A stretch of 30,595 nt of DNA from CAZUDO01 sp964618895. Lineage in GTDB: Bacteria; Desulfobacterota; Binatia; DP-6. A program made the translations under genes and the position numbers. The notes under the pieces were generated by a model. That model did no database searches. It saw nothing but the letters and a program-made list of their open reading frames with translations, and was not told where the DNA came from. The stretch spans positions 1 to 30,595 of the forward strand of contig CAZUDO010000070.1 of assembly GCA_964618895.1 (NCBI GenBank), given 5' to 3'. Positions 23,286-29,269 of this stretch are shown here, piece by piece (position 1 is the first letter of the stretch; every line of letters begins with the position of its first letter).

Positions 23286-23996
23286 ATGCTGCTGACCGTC
23301 GAGAACCTGCACGTCGCCTACGGCGCCGTCCACGCCGTGCAAGGGGTGTCGCTGTCGGTCGCGGCCGGCGAGATCGTCACCCTGATCGGCTCGAACGGCG
23401 CCGGCAAGACGACGTTGCTGCGGGCGATCAGCGGCCTGGCGCGGCCGAGCGCCGGCGCGATCATCTTCGACGGTGCGACGCGGCTCGATCAGATCCCGCC
23501 GCACGTCATCGTCCGCCATGGCATCAGCCACGTGCCGGAAGGCCGCCAGGTGTTCGGCAACCTGACGGTACGCGAGAACCTCGAGCTCGGCGCGTATCAG
23601 CGCAGGGACCGCCGCGAGATTCGCGCCACCATGCAGCACGTCTTCGAGCTCTTCCCGATCCTCGCCGAGCGCCTGCGCCAGGCGGCCGCCACCCTGAGCG
23701 GTGGCGAGCAGCAGATGCTCGCCATCGGCCGCGCGCTGATGGCGCGCCCGCGCTTGCTCCTGCTCGACGAGCCCTCGCTCGGCCTGGCGCCGCTGGTCGT
23801 GCGGACGATCTTCGCGATCATCCGAGAGATCAACGCGCAGGGCACCACGATCCTGCTGGTCGAGCAGAACGCCCATATGGCCCTGCGGGTGGCGCAGCGC
23901 GGCTATGTCATCCAGACCGGCCAGATCGTGCTCGAGGACACGGGTGCGAACCTGCTCGCCAGCCCCGAGGTGCGCGCCGCGTATCTCGGAGAGTGA
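23286..23996 (+). CDS. livF: Branched-chain-type ABC transporter ATPase LivF
   Basis: A 236-residue ATPase from ATG 23286. It has Walker A GSNGAGKTT, the LivF-typical ISHVPEGRQVFGNLTVRENLELGAY, ABC signature LSGGEQQMLAIGRALM, Walker B LLLLDEPSLGLAPL and LVEQNAHMALRVAQRGYVIQTG. It completes the five-gene transporter with the binding protein, LivH, LivM and LivG. It is preceded by a 92-nt spacer bearing an inverted repeat, so its level may be set separately from livKHMG. Directly after its stop begins the chimeric ORF carrying a fragment of the SnoaL-like gene. Confidence 0.95.
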   Translation: MLLTVENLHVAYGAVHAVQGVSLSVAAGEIVTLIGSNGAGKTTLLRAISGLARPSAGAIIFDGATRLDQIPPHVIVRHGISHVPEGRQVFGNLTVRENLELGAYQRRDRREIRATMQHVFELFPILAERLRQAAATLSGGEQQMLAIGRALMARPRLLLLDEPSLGLAPLVVRTIFAIIREINAQGTTILLVEQNAHMALRVAQRGYVIQTGQIVLEDTGANLLASPEVRAAYLGE

Positions 23997-24019
23997 GAGC
24001 GCCACCGGAAAGGATCGGC

Positions 24020-24289
24020 ATGCGCATGAGCTCTCTGTCCGCGCGCGCCGCCCGTCTCGGCGGTGCGCTGTGCCTCCTCGCATGGGAATACGGCGGCAAC
24101 GGCAAGTGGAAGAAGGAAGAGGACTTCTGGTCGGTGAAGGGGCGCGAGGTGGCGATGAAGGCCTACGAGGAGGCGTGCCGCACGCACGATCCCGACCATG
24201 CGCGCAAGCACACGCGCCTCGACTGGGGGCGCGGGCCGGAGTGGACACGCGGCGGGCGGTCGTACGCGGAGCGCCTGCGGGTACGGTAG
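24020..24289 (+). pseudogene. Chimeric ORF: signal-peptide-like start fused to the SnoaL-like gene 3' end (copy 2)
   Basis: ATG 24020 (second ATG 24026) has GGAAAGGA about 5 nt upstream and opens an 89-codon frame. Its first 21 or so residues (MRMSSLSARAARLGGALCLLA) look like an export signal. At 24085 it switches to the SnoaL-like gene: bases 24085-24289 align without gaps to 18961-19165, with about 7 differences in 205 nt, nearly all synonymous. It therefore encodes only the basic tail (from about residue 108) of the parent, without the NTF2 core. The signal-like start probably belonged to another gene following livF, such as a second substrate-binding protein; that is inference. It probably has no function, although it could be translated. 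Confidence 0.8.
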
Positions 24290-24338
24290 CCGGTCGGGGA
24301 TTCTTGCGCCGCCTCGAAGTGGTATGTAGGAAGTGTGT

Positions 24339-24599
24339 ATGTCGAGGATTCAGGCCTATCTTCCGGATCAGCTGCACGCCGAGCTGAAGCGCCGTAAGCT
24401 CTCGGCCTCGAAGCTCCTGCAGGAGGCCGTAGAGCGCGAGATCCGCCGGGTCGCGCTGAGGAGAGAGGTGGACCGGCACCTGGCCGCGATGGCCGCGCGC
24501 CATGGCGCCATCTCGCGTACCGAGCAAGCGGCCGCCGAGGCTTGGGTCGACGCGATTCAGACGGCCAGGCACCCCGTTCGGCGCAAGCGAGCGAGCTGA
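24339..24599 (+). CDS. VapB/RHH-like antitoxin
   Basis: An 86-residue protein from ATG 24339, with AGGAAG at 24328-24333. The start RIQAYLPDQLHAELKRRKLSASKLLQEAVEREIRR has a beta strand then helix-turn-helix pattern typical of ribbon-helix-helix antitoxins, followed by a charged helical C-terminus that would wrap the toxin. Its TGA and the toxin ATG share a base (TGATG), the usual antitoxin-first operon. It likely represses its own promoter. It begins 49 nt after the truncated SnoaL-like copy. Confidence 0.8.
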   Translation: MSRIQAYLPDQLHAELKRRKLSASKLLQEAVEREIRRVALRREVDRHLAAMAARHGAISRTEQAAAEAWVDAIQTARHPVRRKRAS

Positions 24600-25339
24600 T
24601 GCAGCTGGTGCTGGATGCCGGCGCGGTCTCGGCGCTGGCCGGTCGCGACGGACGTGCGCGCGTACAGGCTTTGCGGGATCGGGGTCTGTGGCCGCCGATC
24701 GTGCCGAGCGTCGTTTGCGTCGAGGCGCTCACCGGGCACAGCGGACGCGACGCCGCAACGAATCGCCTGTTGAAGGCATGCGACATCGTAGAACACCTCG
24801 ACTTGCGAACCGCCCGCCGCGCAGCGTCGTTGCGCTTTGCCGCGCGGCGGGGCTCCGCAGTGGACGCTGTCGTCGTCGCCGTGGCCGAACAGCAGGGCGA
24901 CGCCGTCGTCTTGACGACGGATGTTCCGGACCTCTCCGCTCTCGCCACGGACACCGCGCGCGTGCGCGTCGTCAAGGTGGCCCCACGCCCTCCTGGCCGA
25001 GTGCCGCATGCGCCGCCTTGGTGGCCTTCTCGGCCGCTTGCTGCGCCGCGAAGCAGGCCCACTCGTGATGACCGTCGGCGAGCGCGTGGCGGGCGTGCTC
25101 CACGTCCGCTTCTACATGCAGAACCGCCGCGATCATCCGGCCGGGAAGGGAACCATCGATTGTCCCGGGATCTCGATCCTGGAGTACGGCGGCAACGGCA
25201 AGTGCTGCCGCGCGCACGATCCCGACCACGCGCGCAAACACACGCGCCTCGACTGGGGGCGCGGGCCGGAGTGGACGCGCGGCGGGCGGTCGTAGGCGGA
25301 GCGTCTCCGGGTACCGTAGCAAGTCAGGCGTCGGCGTGA
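24599..25339 (+). CDS. PIN-domain toxin (VapC-like) reading through its lost stop into unrelated DNA
   Basis: From ATG 24599 the first 127 or so residues are a complete PIN domain: LVLDAGAVSALAG (Asp6), PSVVCVEALTG (Glu), GSAVDAVVVAVAEQQGD (Asp) and VLTTDVPDLSALA ending RVRVVKV. The metal-binding acids of a VapC-type ribonuclease are thus present. Normally the protein ends about here. Instead the frame runs about 120 further codons across an antisense HEPN fragment and, out of frame, the third copy of the SnoaL-like gene, stopping at TGA 25337-25339. The tail is Arg/Pro-rich and has no expected homology. Activity of the extended toxin is uncertain. Its antitoxin gene is intact immediately upstream. 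Confidence 0.75.
   Translation: MQLVLDAGAVSALAGRDGRARVQALRDRGLWPPIVPSVVCVEALTGHSGRDAATNRLLKACDIVEHLDLRTARRAASLRFAARRGSAVDAVVVAVAEQQGDAVVLTTDVPDLSALATDTARVRVVKVAPRPPGRVPHAPPWWPSRPLAAPRSRPTRDDRRRARGGRAPRPLLHAEPPRSSGREGNHRLSRDLDPGVRRQRQVLPRARSRPRAQTHAPRLGARAGVDARRAVVGGASPGTVASQASA
24972..25107 (-). pseudogene. HEPN-domain gene fragment
   Basis: The minus strand encodes DVEHARHALADGHHEWACF continuing with AAQQAAEKATKAAHAALGQEG, the N-terminal two-helix signature of HEPN-domain proteins (ending ...GVGPP, stop at 24972). HEPN proteins are toxins or RNases often paired with MNT nucleotidyltransferases. No start codon is present and only about 42 residues remain. On one side it abuts the 3' end of the PIN toxin gene, on the other the SnoaL-like copy at 25109. 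It is a both-ends-truncated relic, not a gene. Confidence 0.7.
25109..25335 (+). pseudogene. SnoaL-like gene fragment (copy 3), internally deleted with a nonsense codon
   Basis: Aligns with 18888-19180 of the parent region: FYMQNRRDHPAGKG..., SILEYGGNGK, then DPDHARKHTRLDWGRGPEWTRGGRS. A 66-nt in-frame deletion removes the parent's 18985-19050 (22 codons). TAC has become TAG (25294-25296), truncating the frame. Similarity continues past the original stop (GTAGCA-GTCAGGCGTCGG), which copy 2 lacks. It shares with copy 2 an Ala-to-Gly change (EYGGNGK versus EYAGNGK). Non-functional. Confidence 0.85.
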
Positions 25340-25423
25340 AGCCGTCGTAGCCTTTGCACGGGACCTCGCACGGGACCTCACCCAGGGCGTTCATGCGTCC
25401 GGTCTCGCGGAGAGCGACGAGGG

Positions 25424-25954
25424 TCATCTCGCCGGCGCGCTGGCGTTCTTGATCGCCTGGATCGGCAGCCACATCGCCGTCGGTCGCGGGCGTGCATACG
25501 ACTGGCCCTCGAGCGGCTCGAAAGGCGTGAAGCCGTACTTCGCGTAGAAGTCGACGGCTCCAGGTTTCGCGCCAACCACGACGCCGGCGCAGCCGAGCTC
25601 GTCCGCCATCTTCGCCGCGAGATTGAGCACGAAACGAAGAAGCTGCGCGCCGAGCCCCATCGACTGCGCGGACCTGTCGACCGCGAGTCGCGAGTCGTGC
25701 GAGCCCGAGCACAGGAACCGGGTAGTGGGGCATCTTCTTCCGGGTTCGCTCGGGAAGATCCTCGATGTCGACATGCCGCGGCGCCACGGTGGCGAAGCCA
25801 AGTATGCGGCCGCCATCGACTGCGACGTATGTCACGCCGAGGTAGCGCCGGAATTGGTTCTGGCCCGGTAGCGGTGGAAGAAGCGGTCGAGGGCCTCGTC
25901 GCCAGACTGGAGGGTCGAGCGGTCGTCACTCGGGCGCAGGGCCCTGATCTCCAT
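25424..25954 (-). pseudogene. GNAT acetyltransferase toxin gene broken by two frameshifts
   Basis: Three frames together spell one GNAT of about 175 residues. From ATG 25952-25954 comes MEIRALRPSDDR...GDEALDRFFHRY. After a frameshift near 25860-25868 comes QNQFRRYLGVTYVAVDGGRILGFATVAP...VPVLGLARLA. After a second shift at 25682-25695 comes VDRSAQSMGLGAQLLRFVL (acetyl-CoA-binding Q-x-x-G-x-G/A region), then VVVGAKPGAVDFYAKYGFTPF and a stop at 25424. The second shift coincides with a 7-bp tandem duplication (ACTCGCG twice on the coding strand). The family is the TacT-like GNAT toxin that acetylates charged tRNA. A truncated RHH antitoxin lies 10 nt upstream. The product is certainly inactive as encoded. 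Confidence 0.85.
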
Positions 25955-25964
25955 CCCGCATCAG

Positions 25965-26208
25965 TTATCGGAGGGCAGGTGTGGGCGCCGCCGACTCGGC
26001 CTGGTGAAGCATCGCCTGGCCGGTCTTTCGCGAGACGACGATGCGCGGGTGGATGATGTACTCCGCCGGCAATTCGTCGACCGCCTGGATGTGGTGGAGG
26101 AGCGCCTGCTCGACCAGGTGGCCCTTCTTGACCCCGGTCTGACGGACGTGTTTCTCCATGAGCACCCTTGTTGTCTCGGAGATCTGGGCCGAAATCTGGG
26201 TTTCCTTC
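25965..26208 (-). pseudogene. RHH antitoxin partner of the GNAT toxin, 5' end lost at an IS110 junction
   Basis: The minus-strand frame ending TAA 25965 reads TQISAQISETTRVLMEKHVR, then TGVKKGHLVEQALLHHIQAVDELPAEYIIHPRIVVSR and SAAPTPALR. This is the ribbon-helix-helix antitoxin usually placed before GNAT toxins. Homology stops at about 26208, where IS110-type transposase coding begins on the other strand. The natural start codon and promoter are therefore gone. An internal Met (RVLMEKH) is the only start left, and the protein would lack the DNA-binding strand. Confidence 0.75.
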
Positions 26209-26210
26209 GG

Positions 26211-26856
26211 CCAGCTCCACGCCCCGCCCGCGGCGCTGCAGGCGGCGTTGCAGGGCCACGTCACCGACCACCATCGGTACTTGCTCCGGCTCCACCTCGC
26301 GCAACTCGATGCGCTGGACGCGGCGGTCCGCGACGTCGAAGCGCGCATTGGGGCAACCCTGGGCCCACTCGGCGCGGCGGTCGACCGCCTGACCACGATG
26401 CCTGGGGGCAGTCAGACGCTGGCCCGGGGCATCGTGGCCGAGATCGGCACCGACATGACGCGGTTTCCTCCCGCGGGCCATCTCGTCTCGTGGGCCGGCC
26501 TCTGCCCGCGCCTGCACGAGAGCGCTGGGAAGCGCCTCTCCACCCGTACGCGGCCGAGTGCGCCGTGGCTCAAACCCAACCTGGTGCAGGGGGCCTGGGC
26601 CGCCGTCCGCGCGCGGGACGGCTACTTCCACGCCCAGTTCCTTCGCCTGAAGAGCCGCCGGGGCCCAAAGAAAGCCGTCGTCACCGTCGCCGCGTCGATG
26701 CTCACCGCCGCCTATCACATGCTCCGCGACGAGGTGCCCTATCGCGACCTCGGCGCCGACCACTTCGACCGCCGCGACAAGACGAAGCTCACCAATCGCC
26801 TGCTCCGCCGCCTGAAGGATCTCGGGGTCGACGTGGAAGTCCGCCCCGCCGCGTAG
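26211..26856 (+). mobile_element. IS110-family element remnant (C-terminal transposase part only)
   Basis: The frame ending TAG 26856 encodes the C-terminal half of an IS110/IS116/IS902 transposase: ALQGHVTDHHRYLLRLHLAQLDALDA, LTTMPGGSQTLARGIVAEIG, FPPAGHLVSWAGLCPRLHESAGKR, LVQGAWAAVRARDGYFHAQF and GPKKAVVTVAASMLTAAYHML. The N-terminal DEDD (RuvC-like) domain and the left end are missing; an ATG at 26158 would start in antitoxin-derived sequence. The product cannot catalyse transposition. The 3' boundary is unclear because the next element begins within 20 nt. Confidence 0.85.
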
Positions 26857-26871
26857 CCGGTTTCCTTCTAG

Positions 26872-28310
26872 GAGCCTGTCGGTAAAAAAACTCTCCGTGA
26901 GGGATCGACAAGCGCCGTATGGAACTTACCTTGCGGTGCATGGCGAAGGGGTATCTGCCGTACGACATTGATCAGCGGCTGCTGTTGCCGCCGGACATGC
27001 GCGAGTGGCTGCCGGAGGGACACCTGGCGCTGTTCATCCTGGACGTGGTGGGCGAGCTGGACCTGACGGCGATCGAGCGTGTGTACGAGGCGAAGGATAC
27101 GCGCGGGCGCGCCGGCTACGACCCGCGGATGATGGTGGCGCTGCTGCTCTACGCGTACTGCGTGGGCAAGCCATCGTCGCGACGCATGGAGCGAGCGACG
27201 TACGAGGACGTCGCGTTTCGCGTGCTCGCAGGCGATCAGCACCCCGACCACGACTGCATCGCGGACTTTCGCAAGCGTCATCTCGATGCGCTCGCAGGGT
27301 TGTTCATGCAGGTGCTGCGGCTCTGCCAAAAGGCGGGGCTGGTCAAGCTCGGGCACATTGCGATTGACGGCACCAAGGTCAAGGCCAACGCCTCCAAGCA
27401 CAAGGCGATGAGCTACGATCGCATGAGCGAGGCCGAGACGAAGCTCGAAGAGGAGATCCGCGGGCTGCTCGCCGAGGCCGAGCGCATCGATGCGGAGGAG
27501 GACGCGCAATACGGCAAGGGCAAGCGCATCGATGAACTGCCCGAGGAGCTCAAACGTCGCGAAACTCGGCTGCGCAAGATCCGTGAGGCCAAGGCGGAGC
27601 TGGAGTGCGAGGCGAAGCGGAGGGCCGAGGTGAAGGCAGCCGAGGGCGAAGAGCATCTGGCCGAACGCGCGCGGCAGGAAGCCGAAACGGGGCGCAAGAC
27701 CGGGGGGCCGGAGCCAAAAGCGCCCTGCCCGGAGCAGGCCAAGCCGGCGCCCAAAGCGCAGCGCAACTTCACCGACCCCGAATCGCGGATCATGCCGGAC
27801 GGGGCGAACAAGGGCGCGTTCGTGCAGGCGTACAACGCGCAGATCGCGGTCGATGCGGCGGCGCAGATCATTGTCAGCACGCACGTCACGCAGCAGACGA
27901 ACGACAAGCAGCAGCTGGTGCCGATGGCCGAGGCGATCTTGGCAAACGTGGGACAGCTCGCGGCCACGACGTCGGCGGACGCGGGCTATTTCAGCGCGCA
28001 GAACGTCGAGCATCCCGCGCTTGCGGCGACGAATCTGCTCGTGCCACCGGACCGACAGAAACATGGCAGCCCGCTTTCTGCGGGCTCGTGCAACGCGGAT
28101 GCGACGGCAGCGCAGCACATGCGGCACAAGCTCTCGAGCACCGAAGGGCGCGCCAAGTACACGATGCGCAAGGCGATCGTCGAGCCCGTGTTCGGACAGA
28201 TCAAAGAGGCGCGCGGCTTGCGGCGATTTCTACTGCGCGGGTTGCATGCGGTGCGTGCCGAGTTCGATCTCATCGCCCTGACGCACAACCCCGGCAACCG
28301 TCTGGGCGTG
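26872..28310 (+). mobile_element. IS1182-family insertion sequence, right end not recognisable
   Basis: The left end looks like GGAGCCTGTCGGTAAAAA beginning near 26872, resembling an IS terminal repeat, and the transposase starts at 26919. No matching inverted copy was seen downstream between 28300 and 28520, so the right end is probably deleted or replaced. Its left end lies just after the IS110 remnant. Boundaries are approximate. Confidence 0.6.
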
Positions 28311-28736
28311 CTTCGGATCGTGGCTCCGGACGATCCGACCCGGTATCCCGCCTTCCGAGAAGGTCACCGCCATGGCGCTGCGACACGCGCTGCCCGAATT
28401 TCTCGCAGGCAGCCCCGCCGACCATGCCCTCGTGAAATTCCTGCGCCACCGGATCGACCTCAACAGATACGAAGGCCTACGACTTGCCGGATAGGGCGGA
28501 ACTCGGGACTCTCAAGTAGTATTAGTCCCCTTGCTCAAGATGCCGCCGCGCCCCATGTCGGACGTGGAGGACGTGTACGGTGTTCCCACGAATCTCGAAG
28601 AGCACCCGATACCGACCACTGCGCCTGCCGTGGAGGAGCTGCCGAATCTCACGGCCGACTTCTTCGGCCTCGGCTGCGAGCGGGCAACGCTGGGGATTCG
28701 TCGCCAGGCCGAGGACTGCTTCCTGAAGCGTGTTGA
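26919..28736 (+). CDS. IS1182-like DDE transposase with an anomalous C-terminal extension
   Basis: The frame from ATG 26919 (an ATG at 26940 is also possible) encodes a typical IS1182 transposase: YLPYDIDQRLLLPPDMREWL, AGYDPRMMVALLLYAYCVGKPSSRRMER, then AIDGTKVKANASKHKAM (D150), a coiled-coil-like Glu/Lys/Arg-rich insert (175-255), NFTDPESRIM, GAFVQAYNAQIAVD, TSADAGYFS (D354) and IVEPVFGQIKEARGLRRFLLRG (E422). After ALTHN (near 28293) homology ends. The remaining 145 or so codons are low-complexity read-through across other DNA, including sequence antisense to the ParE gene. The catalytic triad is complete, so the transposase might act in trans. The right end of the element seems lost. Confidence 0.8.
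   Translation: MELTLRCMAKGYLPYDIDQRLLLPPDMREWLPEGHLALFILDVVGELDLTAIERVYEAKDTRGRAGYDPRMMVALLLYAYCVGKPSSRRMERATYEDVAFRVLAGDQHPDHDCIADFRKRHLDALAGLFMQVLRLCQKAGLVKLGHIAIDGTKVKANASKHKAMSYDRMSEAETKLEEEIRGLLAEAERIDAEEDAQYGKGKRIDELPEELKRRETRLRKIREAKAELECEAKRRAEVKAAEGEEHLAERARQEAETGRKTGGPEPKAPCPEQAKPAPKAQRNFTDPESRIMPDGANKGAFVQAYNAQIAVDAAAQIIVSTHVTQQTNDKQQLVPMAEAILANVGQLAATTSADAGYFSAQNVEHPALAATNLLVPPDRQKHGSPLSAGSCNADATAAQHMRHKLSSTEGRAKYTMRKAIVEPVFGQIKEARGLRRFLLRGLHAVRAEFDLIALTHNPGNRLGVLRIVAPDDPTRYPAFREGHRHGAATRAARISRRQPRRPCPREIPAPPDRPQQIRRPTTCRIGRNSGLSSSISPLAQDAAAPHVGRGGRVRCSHESRRAPDTDHCACRGGAAESHGRLLRPRLRAGNAGDSSPGRGLLPEAC
28372..28494 (+). other. Possible 3' tail of an unidentified gene
   Basis: In a frame different from the transposase read-through, 28336-28494 reads PGIPPSEKVTAMALRHALPEF, then LAGSPADHALVKFLRHRIDLNRYEGLRLAG and TAG. 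The composition is protein-like rather than a random high-G+C frame. ATG 28372 would give 40 residues. It may be the end of a gene whose beginning was replaced by the IS element. The family is not recognised. Confidence 0.25.
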
Positions 28737-28836
28737 ACCACCGGACGGCATGCTCTGGCACGCGCTCTCCGAGCCAGGTGTAGGCCGCGTCGATGTCCAG
28801 CCATGCCGGCGCCTCGATGACGACGCGATATCTCAC
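28522..28836 (-). CDS. RelE/ParE-family toxin
   Basis: A 104-residue protein from GTG 28834-28836. The pattern VVIEAPAWLDIDAAYTWLGER, then AVRWFNTLQEAVLGLATNPQRCPLA, then EIRQLLHGRRSGRYRVLFEIRGNTVHVLHVRHGARRHLE is the ParE/RelE fold: two N-terminal helices, then a four-strand sheet with a basic YRVLFEI...VLHVRHG end. ParE members poison gyrase and RelE members cleave ribosomal mRNA; sequence alone does not decide. The antitoxin stop and this GTG overlap by four bases (GTGA). The gene looks intact, unlike the toxin-antitoxin debris to its left. Confidence 0.9.
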   Translation of the reverse strand: MRYRVVIEAPAWLDIDAAYTWLGERVPEHAVRWFNTLQEAVLGLATNPQRCPLAAEAEEVGREIRQLLHGRRSGRYRVLFEIRGNTVHVLHVRHGARRHLEQGD

Positions 28837-29123
28837 GCCTCGCGGGGAATCTTGTGCTTTCGTCGGAGCTTCTCAAACACCTCCGCAGCGGGCCGCCCCT
28901 CCCCCCGCTCGACCGATTCGAGCCCGCGACGGATGGCCTCGATGGCCTCCATGCGGTCCTGGGCCTCCATGAGCTTCTGGTAGGAATCGGGCGAGTCGAG
29001 GACGGCGGCGACGCGGCCGTTCACGGTCAACACGAGCGGTCCCCCCTTCCGGAGCCGCTTCAAGTGCGCCTTTGCGTTCCGCAGGAAGTCCGTGAGCGGA
29101 TGGACGTTCGCGAGCTGGACCAT
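28833..29123 (-). CDS. Phd/YefM-family antitoxin
   Basis: A 96-residue protein from ATG 29121-29123, with AGGAGG 5 nt upstream (29129-29134). The N-terminal Phd fold is seen in VHPLTDFLRNAKAHLKRLRKGGPLVLTVNGRVAAVLDSPDSYQKL, the usual beta-hairpin (LVLTVNGRVAAVL) preceded by a DNA-binding helix pair. A charged helical C-terminus (AIRRGLESVERGEGRPAAEVFEKLRRKHKI) is the toxin-binding part. It is translationally coupled to the ParE-like toxin. Phd antitoxins usually repress their own operon; the A+T-rich stretch 29138-29165 just upstream is the natural place for promoter and operator. Confidence 0.9.
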   Translation of the reverse strand: MVQLANVHPLTDFLRNAKAHLKRLRKGGPLVLTVNGRVAAVLDSPDSYQKLMEAQDRMEAIEAIRRGLESVERGEGRPAAEVFEKLRRKHKIPREA

Positions 29124-29269
29124 ATGCGCCTCCTACAGCAGATAATGCTTTGCTTTATTCATGATGCCACGACCGGCTGCACGGCGTCAACGCCCTGCCC
29201 CCCGTCCATAGACAGGCGACAGGGCACCTCTCGCCTGCCGGGGACGTGGGGTAGCTCCCGAAGGGGAGC

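Noticed and set aside
24163..25062. Long minus-strand frame across the VapB/VapC region
   Set aside because: It is antisense to the antitoxin and PIN toxin and to the SnoaL copy; the translation is Arg/Ser/Pro-rich without motifs.
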